DNA of 64,000 nt from Emydura subglobosa (lineage: Eukaryota > Chordata > Testudines > Chelidae). The notes under the pieces were generated by a model. That model saw only the letters and a program-made list of their open reading frames with translations, had not been told where the DNA came from and did not search any database. Location of the stretch: positions 3,300,032-3,364,031 of the forward strand of contig ML679960.1 of NCBI GenBank assembly GCA_007922225.1, written 5' to 3'. Made by a program: the position numbers and the translations under genes. The number at the start of each line of letters is the position of its first letter. Within the stretch, counting starts at the first letter, position 1. Positions 25,540 through 37,627 of the stretch are shown piece after piece.

Positions 25540-25960
25540 TTGATTTATGAAGCCTTAAATAGTTTGAGTCCTGATGACCTGAGAGACTGTTTTTTCCCCC
25601 TTTTTCTGACACACAAGTTAATCATAATCCTCGAGCTATACCTCATTTTAACACACTAGAGGATGCAAGCCCAAGTGGAACGCTGCAGCATTTGTAATCA
25701 TCTAAGACATTCATGCTAACAGCCTCCTGATTTCAACTGGAGTGGTGGACTGGAAGCAGAGCACTCAGAGAAAGGAGGTCTGTTTTGGAATTCACTCCCT
25801 CCTTCTTTTTGATCTGACAGAATCTGGTTCTTATGACACTCTGGGCTCATTGCAAAGCCTATCTGTGCTCCCAGGTATTCACTGAGAAAGTGGGTTGGAT
25901 GAGAGATGAGCAGGTGGAGATGGAAGAGGATTTCATTTGGTGTATAGGCTGCAGTCTGAT
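25540..25960 (+). mobile_element. Ancient LINE fragment (L2/CR1 superfamily)
   Basis: The + strand yields a SLSPDDLRDCFF-like string and then, in another frame, REFHSL-like and LGSLQSLSVLPG-like strings, which follow the order seen at the end of L2/CR1-type ORF2. Frameshifts and stops are frequent. Similar material lies at 700-1250 and 52260-52760. Confidence 0.45.
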
Positions 25961-26014
25961 CTAGGTGTTTTCAGGCATTGATGTGTTTTTAAAAGAATGT
26001 AAGGTACTGGATAG

Positions 26015-26160
26015 GTACAGGCCAAGATTTTCCAAAATGGGTGCCTCATGTAAACTCCTAAGTCTATATTTAGGCACTCCAGTGAGTGGCCAAGTTTTCA
26101 AAAATGCTTGGCACCCAGTAGCTCCAATGGCAATCAGTATTTTTGGGTGTAAATTTTAAT
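26015..26160 (+). repeat. Old amniote interspersed repeat
   Basis: Contains ccaagattttccaaaatggg, gcctcatgtaaactcctaag, tatttaggcactccagtg and agttttcaaaaatgcttgg-type segments, a string set common in reptile genomes. No coding capacity. Confidence 0.45.
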
Positions 26161-26569
26161 ATTTGAAAGAAAGAAAGAAAATGTATGCATGGCTATCTAC
26201 ATGAGCTGGATTGATACCAGAGATCACCAAGCAGTAAAACACACCATATGAGTTATCCCTCCCAACTTCCTTAACCTCAGGCCTTTGAAAAGGAGAATGA
26301 TGACCTTCAGTTTTGAATCCTGCAATCTGAATCACAAAGCCCTTCATGCCACCATCACTAGTGTTATGTTATTTGCAATGAATCACGCAGAATCCTGCAA
26401 AGAGTCTTACAGATATTAATACTGTACATTTTGAGACGCTGGCTGACCAGATCATGATAAAGAGTATTCAAGTGAATTCGGTGGTGTATTAGTATTCAGA
26501 TTTTAAACTTCATGAAAACTAGTGGAACATTACTTGTATTGTTTTCACTTATCTGTTCCTGTTATAATG

Positions 26570-27403
26570 TGACAGCAAACATTTATATTGTGTATACCCT
26601 GTAACTTAATAACCCATCAAACACAAATGAAGCCTTGGGAAATGCAAATGAAGAAGAGTGCTAATTTCAAAATAAGTGGCCAACATGGGGAATGACCAGA
26701 AGTCAAAGACTAAGTGTATCCCTCACTCTTCATCATCAAAGGAAAAGCCCACATGGGTAATAACACTATCAGTTTGGTTTCTGTGAGAAGAAGCTATACA
26801 TTGGATTCATGGAAAGGTCCTTTATCTCTGAACTGTTTGGACACTTGCAGGGAAGTGTACCAGATGCAGAGCAGAGATCCCCAAAGACAATTTGGGTACC
26901 CTGAAAGAGTTTTGGGAAACTGGCAGTTTATTACATCACTGCACCATTTGGACTTCCAAACTGTGACTCACCAGTTAATATATTTTACTTGCTTTAACTT
27001 CTCAATAAATCTCATTTCCTTTTCTTAGCTTATAAACGTATAGCTAGTTTACTATAGAATTGGCTGCCAGTGCTGTCTTTGGGGTAAGATCCAAAGTATC
27101 AATTGATCTGAGATAAGTGAGTGATCCCTTGGGAGTGGGAACAATCGGATTTTTGGTTTGCATAACCTTTTATCACAAAGTTCAGTTTGTCTGGGGGCAG
27201 TTTGTCTCGGCTGAAGAGTCTAGGAGGACTGTCTGTGGCTCCATGGTAAGACTGGTATAGTGATCCAAGAGTTCATATTTGTTACTGGTTTCGTGAAATC
27301 TAATTATAGAACACACCACCAGTTTGGGGTGTCTGCCCTTGTTTTTTGACAGTTTACCATGAGATAGGCACTCACAGTTGTGAGCCACTCCAGACAACAT
27401 GAC
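26570..27403 (+). mobile_element. Probable solo LTR, family C copy 1
   Basis: Has a tgtgaca start, an aataaa near 27003, and a catgaca end. Its 3' third (about 27275-27345: ttgttactgg, aatctaattatagaa, gggtgtctgccc) is clearly shared with 48318-48385. The LTR call rests on this shared, transcription-like layout. No target duplication was found, so the ends are approximate. Confidence 0.45.
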
Positions 27404-27910
27404 ACCTCTATAGCTATATTTGCTTGCTTGACAGTCTCCCTACAGAGACTTAGCTAAGAAATTTCCATGCAGTGCCAGCCCCGGGGAATAAAAAGCTGCT
27501 CCTACCTGGAAAAAACAAATGATCATATTTTATTTTCTTATCTAATGCAGCTCATGGAATTCCATTTCCTATTAGTGGAATAACAGCCTTCTTTACAATA
27601 GCTATTACTTCAGAATCAATTTCAGAGACAGTCAGCCACAATTCCTATCTTATCTAAAGAGACCTTGTAATTCTTAATTAGGGCATTGGTGTGCCTGAAG
27701 CTGCCCAAGACAATTCTACTCACTTTTGTGCAGCTGACTGAACAGACAGTATTTTTCACTATTATTTTTGCCAAGCAAGAAACCTTTTTTTTTCCTCTGT
27801 TTGCATAGGAGACACATGAGAATAGTGTAATACTTTAATAACCTATTGCATTATATTGATCAAATTGTATGTTAAACATTTGCAAGGAGGAAATTCAAGC
27901 CCTGATTCTG
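27404..27910. other. Unassigned intergenic sequence
   Basis: Nothing recognisable. AT-rich with no ORF above 60 codons. Confidence 0.45.
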
Positions 27911-27911
27911 T

Positions 27912-28121
27912 GCTATGCCTCCTGAAAGGAGGCTCTCAAAGCAATTTATGAAGGCGGGATGTCATCACCAATTTATAGAAGGGGAATTGAGTCACAGATA
28001 GGATAAGTAACTTAAACAGGGCTATGCAGTGACTTAGCAGCTGTCAGAAACAGAACTCCAGCCTCCCCATTCACTGTTTCTGAACATTAGACAACTTGCC
28101 TCCCTGGGTGACTGAAAGGGA
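27912..28121 (+). repeat. MIR-type SINE fragment
   Basis: Matches the MIR core layout: ggaggctctcaaagcaattta, accaatttatagaagggga, gagtcacag, aagtaactta, then cagtgacttagcagctgtcag and gaactccagcc. The last 40 bases (28081-28119) match 23871-23909 closely. Confidence 0.7.
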
Positions 28122-29751
28122 TCTTGTTTTTTGTGTTCATTAACTGGGAGATCTTTTTATTTTTAGTGGACGTGAAAGTGTGGCTGTGTGCATGCACATT
28201 CATAAAGTCCACACAGAGAGGGTGCCTGAAAGAAAAATTCTTCAGGTTTAAACAGCCCTACACATCGTTGAATAAAATGACTGTGTGTCCTGTGTTCTAC
28301 ATTTAAAAATTCTAAGAAATTTGAGACGGTCATCTGCAATTTCTTTCATCTGTAATTGTTAAACTTCTGCTTATCAAGAGAGTTATGTTAAAGTCTGTTT
28401 TATCATAAATCTGTTGTGGCAGGAAGGGTTAGACACCACACAAGGATTAAAAATCTAAGGAGGAAGTTTTGTAATTGCCTCTCAGGTTGTGGTTCATACA
28501 TTAGATAATAATTTTGTTTCAGTATTATAATATTGAGCCAGCTCCATGTTATAGATTTGATTGACTTTGGCAAAAATCTTTTAGTTATAACCAAATGGCC
28601 AGTCACTTCTTTAGAATCCTCCTTAGAATTTATAAGAATTGGTTAGTTTTATGACTGATTTGGCTCATTTGATGTCACAGTTCAAGGTTAGCTGCACCTT
28701 TGATCCCTTCTGTGGTCTCTCTCTGGGCATACTCCCACCCAATTTTAGGCCTCCAGCCTTCACCTCTCTGGAGTGGAATCCTGCAATTCTCCTACTCTCA
28801 AACCAGCTCTCAGGCTACCATGCTCTCCGTACCAACTGTGATTCTTCAGCAGAACTGCCTGGGTTCAAGACCTGAAAGTCTTCCTTTCAGGAGCTCTGAA
28901 CAGCGTGTGAATACAGGGACCCAAAACAGACTTTTCCAAATGAGCAGTAGGAACACAGCATAACAAGAATAAAGGGTTTTTAACACAGTCTTTATGCATA
29001 TCTGTCTTCCCTAAAACATGGGGAAGCCTGGTACTCCACCTCTAGGGGCTGGAGGTTCAGGCTGCTCCCCAGCAGTCCCTGCTCTCTCTCCCCCTTGTTC
29101 TTCAGAGGCTGTCCATCAATCCACCCCAAAGTTATTTGTCTCCTAGCATCTCTTGAACAAGATCAAACCAGTTTAGACAGCCCACCAGGGAGGGCAGAGG
29201 TAGCATCTCACAGTTAACAGCCCTGGGTTCTTGCTGAGGAACTCTGCTCTGAGCTATTGTCAGTCTTCTTGGACAGCTGACTGACCACCCAGCTATTGAA
29301 TTAACTCCTTGAAATCAAACAGACCTATAAAACTCAGAAAATGTTACAAGCAGCTCCTGCATCCTTCACATGGGGTTTTAACTTCAATCCAATATTCAGA
29401 CTAACTTGTTGCTTTGACTTCGATTTGATACTGAATTAATAGCTGTATTGTTTTATTCTTAATTTAATAATAGATTAGCTTTGATTATATGTTTTCTTGA
29501 TTTTATTTTTGTTTTAGTATTTTAATTGTATAAAGACATTCTGAGTCACGCCTCTTTCAATAAACAACCTGGGTCCAAAATCTTTGAGAACCAGGGGATA
29601 CCAGCCACTCAGTCTAAAAGTCTGACCAATTCCCCTTAATTAGTCTTTGATTCTCACACTTCTTATATCTCTTTTTATTCTCTCCTCAGTGATGTAGTCC
29701 AGCCTAGTGTAAAGGCCATATGAAGACATTATATTGTTACTATGGTTTGAT
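28122..29751. other. Unassigned sequence, possible LTR-like repeat at 28670-29300
   Basis: The section 28670-29300 has compositional features of a retroelement LTR (C/T-rich leader-like text, aataaa near 28967), but no ends or target duplication could be defined. The rest is AT-rich. No gene. Confidence 0.35.
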
Positions 29752-29756
29752 TAGGG

Positions 29757-30833
29757 TGTCACACTGGTTGGATGGGGGGGGAGGGGATTTATTATATTGT
29801 TTAACATCAGTATGTCAAAATCATAGTAATTCATGTAAGATATGCCATGTCAGGTACTGTTAGAAAGGCTATAATATGCTAAGTAAGAAGATACTGTTTA
29901 TGTTCATGTGTTATATGTGTAATGGAAGTTATGGATATGTTTGATATATCTGTATTTCAGATTGTGCTGTCTGGGTAACGCCTCAGACAGGATGGCGGCA
30001 GAACAATAGCCTGCTTAATGGCCCATTGAGACATTCACAGATGCAAGGGGCTCAGGGGGAAAAGCCAGGGATATACCTCATGAGTCACCAGGACTTGTTC
30101 ACGTGACTTTGGACTCCATTTTGGTTCCTGTGAAATTCCACAAGCAGCATGGCAAGGGCCAGAGGATATATAAGGCAGAGGCCTGGGGTCTGTTTGGTCT
30201 TCAGTCCTGTTCAGCTTCAGCCACCAATCTACCTCTGGACCAAGTCATCTACAACTGAAGCTGTGAAACTAAGGACTGAGACTCATCCAGGTACTGGATG
30301 TATACTAGAGGGACTATACAAGCCTGCAAACTCCACAATTCTTCTAGAAACCTGATATATATGGACTTTCAAATCAAGTGTATGTATCTGATTGCGTTAA
30401 TCCTTTACCATTTCTCTTATAGTTTGTTTCTTTCTTTTTATAATAAACCTTTAGTTTTAGTTACTAAAGGATTGGCTGGCAGCATGGTATTTTGGGTAAA
30501 GATCCAAATTTATATTGATCTGGTACTGTGGCTGACCCTTTGGGGTCAGGAGGAACCTTTTTGATAAAGAGCATAGAGTTTAAATAACTGATCTCTTTAC
30601 TGCACCTAGTGGCTAATTGGGAGCCGGAGACTGAAATTCAGTAAAGGGGGCTGTGCCTATTTTTATTTTGGGCTTCTTGATAACCAGTGTGGGGAATCAG
30701 AAGCATAGTTTGTAGCTGGTTGGGAAGTCTGGTTTCAATGCCACCCACCAGCGCTGGGAGAATCTGCTCTCCTTTTGCAGCCTGCCTTGACTTGGCATTT
30801 TCAGGTGGCTACCCTAGGCACAGAAGGGTCACA
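29757..30833 (+). mobile_element. Solo LTR, copy B (same family as 21615-22783)
   Basis: Begins TGTCACAC and ends GGTCACA. Flanking 5-mers taggg (29752-29756) and tagga (30834-30838) are a near-perfect target duplication. It has a TATA-type box (aggatatataagg, about 30161) and an aataaa poly(A) signal (about 30442), with leader-like sequence between, so U3, R and U5 are visible. ORFs inside it are not genes. Confidence 0.82.
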
Positions 30834-30910
30834 TAGGATAGGTCATCTCTACAGGTCTGTATGATACCTATATCGACACTGGTCAGTTGTGTTAATGATT
30901 TTCCCCCCTC

Positions 30911-30938
30911 TTTTTTTTTTGGGGGGGGGGGGGGGGGG
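30911..30938. repeat. T10-G18 homopolymer junction
   Basis: Ten T (30911-30920) followed directly by eighteen G (30921-30938). Confidence 0.9.
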
Positions 30939-32110
30939 TGAATGTGAATTGCTTAATACATTCCAGATCCTCTTAAACTAGCATCTTTTAAAGAAATGTA
31001 ATCATCTGGAATTCTTAGCTATTTGTGTTTAGCCAATTTCATCTAAAAGGGCTGAAAATTCTCTTTCTGCAGATTATATCAATTTTTAGCCTTCTTTTGC
31101 TGGAAAAAGGTTTTAATTGTTCTTAACTCTAAATTTTTCTATGTTACAAGATCTTCATAACTTGCTAGGATTCCCCAGGGGATGACTGGATGAAGATAAG
31201 CAGTGCCACTATAAAACCCTACATTTTTTAATATAGAGTTGTAAGAAAAATTGTCATGGATTCTTTTCAGAGATTAATAATCCCCACTGAACAACATGCA
31301 ATTTTACGGTTGCTTAATCTGATAAATCTCATAGTAGATTTTGCTAATTTATTATCTTAAGTACCATTTATTACCTATAGATTTAAAAATTCATTTTAGA
31401 GATTTGTATGGAAGTGGTAGTTGCTAGAGAGGTGCAATGATTGATTACTTCTTTCATTATCAATTAATTAATGGCCAGATTCTCAGCAATGGAGCTATAC
31501 CAGTTTACACCAGCTGAGGATCTGTTCTTAACACTTGAAAAACATTTAATGAAGATGATTTAAATGACCAGACTACATAAACCTTTCTGAAGGTTATTCA
31601 ATTCCCAGGCTAAAGTGAGGAACAGTTTTTTCCTCCAGTTAATTAAAGCTGAGTCTAGATCTTCTTAAGAAGTTTCCTTTAACTCTTTAATTTATTGCAT
31701 ATTTTAATGCTCAAAACCATATTTTATTTCCTCTATAAAAAACTATGGGTCAAATGCTGCCACTTTTACTGATGCGTGAAGAAAGTGGAACTACTCACAG
31801 GGTTAAGTGTACCCAGTGTGAGTATGTGCAGCAGAATCTAGGCCTCTGGATTTATAGGATTCAATCCAGAGAATTCCAGGGTCTCCTTTGTTACCAAAGA
31901 AAAGCCTGTGAGTTACTGCATTTCTGCTGAGACCAGATAAAGGCGAGGTCATTGTTTGTTTTGTCTATTGGGCAAGACTATGGATAAAACCTAAACTTCA
32001 TTATCTCCTTGGAAATATAAAAATAAGCTGATCTCTTGAGGCAAGCTAATTTAGTTTGAAAATAGTAGGGATCAACCTTCTAGATTCAATTAGCTAATAG
32101 GTCTAGGACA
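30939..32110. other. Unassigned AT-rich intergenic sequence
   Basis: No gene or defined element. A short old-repeat string (ggccagattctcagcaatgg) lies at about 31472-31491. Confidence 0.45.
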
Positions 32111-32390
32111 TAGGGTATGTCTACACTAGCACTAGAAGGTGTAAATTCCATCTTAAGGAGACATATCCCCACTAGCTCCGATCCAGGTAACCCACTAAAA
32201 ATAAAAGAGTAACCCCAGCTGAGTGAGCAGTGGGAAAGGATAGCTGACCCAAGTACTTGGCTAGGGTCTTGGACAGGATAGTACTTGGGGTGGCTAACCC
32301 TCCCCTTACTCATGCTGCAGTAGCTACACTTTATTTTTAGCATATTAGCTCAATCAAAGCTAGTATGTGTTTCCTCAAGCTCCTTCCAGC
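32111..32390. mobile_element. Non-autonomous hAT element (tagggtatgtctacact family)
   Basis: The left end is tagggtatgtctacacta, the commonest turtle hAT-type terminus. The interior is partly self-complementary (gcagtgggaaaggatagctgac facing ggctaaccctccccttac). The right end is degraded around tagtatgtgtttcctc. No coding capacity. Confidence 0.7.
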
Positions 32391-32655
32391 TCCAGGGCAG
32401 ACAAAGATGGAAGACCGACATCCCACATCAGGTTTAGCTGAATAGATTTCATCTAATACTGTGATTGCATATTTCAGTTTTATACTAATGTTTCATGAGT
32501 GCAGCTTCTAATCACTCTCTCCCTAGGCTCCAGCCACAAGAGAAACAAAGTAGCATTCGGAATCAATCTACAGTCAAGGAAGAACCCAACAACAACTGTT
32601 GGCCCCATTGCTCTTTCAAAGGTTTCACCCTTTTGAATGGTCTACTATAGACCAC

Positions 32656-33580
32656 TGTGATGAGGTGGGCTTACCCCGCACTGAAGGAGTTAAACCTATG
32701 CTATGGGCAACAGAAGTTCCACCCCCCAAGCTGTGCTGGGCATGCTCCAACTGCTATCACAGTATAAAAGGGAGCAGCCCAGCTCATTCTAGGTGGATCA
32801 CTGAGGAGGAAGGATGCTTGGTGAAGGCTCCAAGCAGGGAGCTGCTTCAGTCCCCTGCTAAGGGAATCAGAGGTCCCGGAAACCCAAATGGAGACCCATG
32901 GCCAACTGCCCAGAGTCAGACGTCCAGGGACTTACCAACACCAAGAAATCCAAGGGCCCTGATGAGACCCGGATGACAGCATCAGGAGGCACAGTAGGAA
33001 GTAACCCAGAGAGATGGGGTGAGTGGTATCACCGCCCGGGATAGGTCAGCGTGTTGAGGTGGGATCCCTGCTGACCAGGGTGGTGACCACCTCTGTCATG
33101 GACAGGGTCCTGGGCTGGGATGCATTGGAAATGGGAGGGCCTGCATCACTCTAAACCCCCTCTCCACCCAGTCACATCCCCTGGGGGTAACAGCAACCAC
33201 CTATCTGAGCATCAGACTGTAGAGATGCACAAACCCCTGTCATAGCTACAGACCGCTTACTTGCCCTGCCTGAGGGCCTGAGCTATAGACTGCTTGCAAC
33301 CCGCCTTGGCTGAGGGCCAAGGCTACAGACTGTTTACTTGCCCAGCCCTATCCCAAGGGCGACCATTGATGCTGGCCAGCAGGCCACACTGCCCTGCCCT
33401 GGGGGTGATCATTGACATTGGCCAGCAGTCCACACCACCACGTCCTAAGGGCAGTTATCACGACTCAGACCCTTGAGACATACAGGCGGGAGGGGACCAG
33501 TCTGGTCAATTGTGCCTACGGGGATGCCCTACTCACCCTTTGCCCCACTAACTTCCCCATGGGGGAGATGGGGTGGGCTT
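32656..33580 (+). mobile_element. GC-rich LTR-retroelement-like block with internal repeats
   Basis: Starts tgtgatgaggtgggcttacc, has a TATA-type box (gtataaaaggg, about 32762) and a long GC-rich leader-like region. From about 33245 it contains degenerate repeats of ctacagactgcttacttgccc and of a unit with gaccattgatgctggccagc (33361; again near 33407). This looks like the 5' part of an LTR element. ORFs of up to 125 codons have no retroviral or host domain. Class not decided. Confidence 0.4.
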
Positions 33581-33581
33581 C

Positions 33582-36548
33582 CCCCACAACCACCAAATCA
33601 GGAGGAGGAAGTCGATGAGGCATTTCTAGAGCAAATAACAAATATCCAAAACCACAACACCTACTAGTAATGAGAGATTTTAACTACGCAGACATCTGTT
33701 CAGAAAGTAATACAGCAAAACACAAAATTTCCAATAAGTTCTTGGAATGTATTGGGGACAACCTTTTGTTCCAGAAAGTGAAGGAAATTACCAGGGGGAC
33801 AGCCATTTTATACACGATTCTAACTAACAAGCAGGAATAGGTTGCGAATCTGAAAGTTAAACACAGTTTGACTGAAAATGATCATAAAAGTGACAGATTT
33901 CATGATTCTGAGGAAAGGGAGAAATGAGAGCAACAGAATAAGGACAATGGACTTCAAAAAAAGCAAATTTTAACAAACTCAGAACTGATAGGTTCCACGG
34001 GAAGAGAATCTAAGGGAAATAGAAGTTCAGGAGGCTGGCAATTTCCCAAAAAGACAATATTAAAGGCACAACTGCAAACTATCCCAATGCAAAGGAAAGA
34101 GAGAGAATAATAAAAGGCCAACATAGCTCCATCAGGAATTCTTTAATGATCTGAAAATCAAAATAAAGTCCTACAAAAAGTGAAAACATGGACATATTGC
34201 TAAGGATGATCACAAAAGAATAGCACGAGAATTTAGCGACAAAATCAGAAAGGCTAAGGCACAAAATGAGTTACACTTAGCAAGGAATATAAAAGGCAAG
34301 AAGACGACCTTCTATAAATACATTACGAGCAGGAGAAAGATGAAGTATAGATCCCCTACTTAAGCAGGAAGGAGAGCTATTAATCTGGCTTCAAGAAGAC
34401 TGAGGAGATTGACTATTTTGCTTGAGTCTTCTCTGAAAAGGTAAATTGTGACCAGATACTTAACACAATTAATATTAATAACGAGGAAGGAATACAAGCC
34501 AAAATACAGAAAGAACAAATTAAAGAATATTTAGATAAATTAGATGTACTCAAGTCAGATGGCCTGATAAAATACACCCTAGGGTATCTAAACTGAAGCA
34601 ATCTCGGGATGGTTAGCAATTATCTTTGAGAACTTGTGTGGGACAGGTGAGGTCCTAGAAGATTAGAGAAGGGCAGACATAGTACCTATCTTTAAGAAGG
34701 ACGGGGAGGGGGGGAGGACCCAGGGAATTATAGACCAGTCAATTTACCTTTGATACCTGGAAAATTATTGGAACAAATATGGGTTCCAGGGTCATAAGTA
34801 ATAGTCAACATAGATTTGTAAAGAAGTAGTTATGCCAAACCAACCTAATTTCCTTCTTTGACAGGATTACTGGCAAGTGGAGGGGAGTAGGAGGAAGTTG
34901 TCTACGTGGTATCTGGATTTTAGTAAGGCTTTTGACACAATCCCCACATGACATTTTCATAAGCAAACAGGGAAATATGGTCTAGATTAAATTACTATAA
35001 AATGGATGCAAAATTGGTTGAAAGACCATGCTGAAAGGTTATTTATAAATGGTTCGCTATCAAACTGCGGGAAGGATGTATCTTGGGGGGGGAAGAGGTG
35101 TCACACAAGTGTGTCTTGGATCCGGTACTATTCAATGCTTTTTTTTTTATTAAATTACTTGGAAAATAGAGTGGAGAATGTGCTTATAAAATTTGTAGAT
35201 GACACCAGGCTAATATTCTGTCATGTACTAACAGGAATGGCCTATGTAAGACATGGAAGGTAACTGTCCTGCACTACTCGGCAGTGGTGAGGCCTTAGCT
35301 GGAATACTGTGTCCAGTTCTGGGCACCACGCTTTAGGAAAGGTGTAGACAAAGAGTCCAGAGGACGGCAATAAAAATGACAAAAGGTTTAGAAAATCTGA
35401 ACTATGAGGAAAAGTTTTTTAAAAAGGGCATGTTTATTCTTGAGAAAAGAAGACTGATGGGGGGACCTGATAACACCCTTCAAACATTTTAAGGGCTGTT
35501 ATAAAGAGGATGGTGATCTCTTGTTATCTGTACCTACTGAAGGTAGGTGTTGGAATTATTAACAATATTTGAAATTATTAATATGGGAAACCACCAAACT
35601 AATTTAACCTTAAATTCCTTTATTAAATCAAAAAGCCAAATGGCACTTATACAATTGTTCTAAACATGCCTGAAAAGCCTAAATAATAAGCACTTCACTA
35701 TATTCAAACAGTGACAAAACATTTATAAGCATTTGATCAAGACATTTACAAACTGGCTAAAGGGTGCTTAGACCCATATTGGTTGGATACAACATAGTCA
35801 TGTAGATATTAGCAATGAACACTTTAAGGTTTTGCTTTTTTATATCCTTCAACAAACCAGTGATGAATTGCCAAGTACTGACTTCAGCTAAAAACCATTT
35901 GGAGACAGTTCATCCTTATTTCCAATCTTAATCCAGACAAGACTTACAACTTCCTTTCTTCAAGGCTTTTCCTCCCCTTCCGCTTGCTGTCCAACATTTT
36001 TTCCCATTGCACCTGGATTGACATAGGCTTTAACACAGGTGTGGGGGTTGGGAAGGTCCATGTAGGCTCATTTTAAGACAGATTCTCTTCATCTTATTTA
36101 AAACCATTTGCAGTCACCCCTATAGGTCAGAGGCCTTCTTTTTAGAAACTTTCCTTTATCTCATTAGTTATTCTTTGAACTAGACATCCTCCCTACTTAT
36201 TGTTTTCAAGGCCTTCCTTCTACTTGCTAGTCAGGGCCTCTCTTTACAACACACATATATCCCCTTAACCAAACTTAAGCTAACACTAATTCTTTAATTC
36301 CATATTTATCCTACAGTAGGACAAGAAGTAACTGAATTGATCAGCAGCAAGGGAGATATTAGGAAAAAGTTGAGCATTGGAATAGGCTTCCAAGGGAAAT
36401 TGTAGAATCCCTGTAATTGGAGGCTTTTAAAAGGAGGTTAGACAAACACCTGTCATGGATGGTCTAGGCTTAGTTAGTTCTGCTTCAGCACAGGGGCTGG
36501 ACTAGATGACCTCTCTTGGTCACTTCCAGCCCTACATGTCTATTATTT
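33582..36548 (+). mobile_element. CR1 LINE, degraded ORF2 (interrupted at 35548-36315)
   Basis: Order and motifs are those of CR1 ORF2. Endonuclease: [11 protein letters not shown] (about 33600), then DFNYADIC near 33675 (family DFNYPDICW) and a LTNKQE string near 33820. RT: a QHRFV-like stretch near 34805 and a GFDTIPHDIL-equivalent near 34930. The C-terminal WNTVSSSGHHALG-equivalent lies near 35300. The 3' UTR ends with gctggactagatgacctctc and a final ttccagccct. Many stops and frameshifts. The 5' end is truncated, as is usual. A solo LTR splits it. Confidence 0.88.
35548..36315 (-). mobile_element. Solo LTR nested in CR1
   Basis: TGTTGG...CCTACA ends with a perfect 5-bp duplication gtagg at 35543-35547 and 36316-36320. 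CR1 sequence resumes in register after it. A tttatt (aataaa on the minus strand) near the left end suggests minus orientation. No retroelement genes inside. Confidence 0.85.
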
Positions 36549-37272
36549 TAGCACAACAGTTGACAGGGAAAGAGCTTGCCATTGGGCTAGGACAGCTGTA
36601 CAACTCTCAGACAATGCTCAGTGGAGTCCCCTACTGTCATTTTCAAAAGCTTGACTGTGATGAACTGTATGGCAATCCATATCAGAAATTCCACTCTGCA
36701 GCAGGATTAGGGCCAAATGCCTGAGGCATTTTGTATTCACTGAAGGAGAGGAGTGTCCTATAGAAACTGCAATGTGTCTGATGAAGACATGAAACTAATC
36801 CATGGGTCTGTAGCCACAGGGGCTCTTGGGCTGAAATGAACCATCCAATTTCACAGCCAAGTTAGAAAATAGTGGCTATGATGGAAACACTGACCATCTC
36901 AATCACATAGTGATGACAGTGAGTGTCAAACAAACAGTGTAAAAAGCTGCAAATTTAAATTGTTCTCACAAGAACACATTGGGCTCTGGATGACAAACTG
37001 CAACACTGTATTCAGAGAAGCAATTTTTTAAGTTACAAATCCAAAAGCAAATTTCTTGCCAGTATTACCTCGGGTCATTAGCTGAATTATAATATGTTTT
37101 TCTCAACTGATTCCCACTTTAGTTTGATTTTGAGCACCTGATTAAATTTACCTTCTATGCAGAAACAGAAATTTAATTTAGCTCCAGTTCTGTATCATGC
37201 TCGCACTGAAATGCCATTCTCATAGAAACAGTTATAGTTAAAGAGTAATTCTCTCTCCAACGAGAATATATA
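36549..37272. other. Unassigned intergenic sequence
   Basis: No gene or element recognised. Confidence 0.45.
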
Positions 37273-37627
37273 GATAGGAAGGATATGATTTTTATTGCTA
37301 AATGTAGGTAAAAATCAATGTCACCATACACACAAAGTGATGAAAAAATATTCCCATTGATAACTGAAATTTACAGATAGCAAAGTACGAAAAATACTGC
37401 TTGAGAACTTTAGTGTGAATTAAGGATATTTACTTTGTATATTTTGACATGAGGTCGACAACTTGTATTTTATGACTACAAAGCTTTAACTTTTTGAATC
37501 TCTATCTACTGTCATTAAATAATTAGATTCTAAAAATAAAAATGTTAAAAGCATGATTAAAAGTAAACATCAATATTATCTGGCAAATGTGTAAGAAAAA
37601 AACAAAAACAAATTCTGCCAAGCCTAT
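37273..37627 (-). mobile_element. MITE-like DNA element, copy 2
   Basis: Inverted relative to 1266-1742. The right end attctgccaagccta is the reverse complement of copy 1's left end, and internal segments such as aaagctttaactttttgaatc match copy 1 read backwards. It is about 120 bp shorter, from internal deletions and a worn 3' end. Confidence 0.65.
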
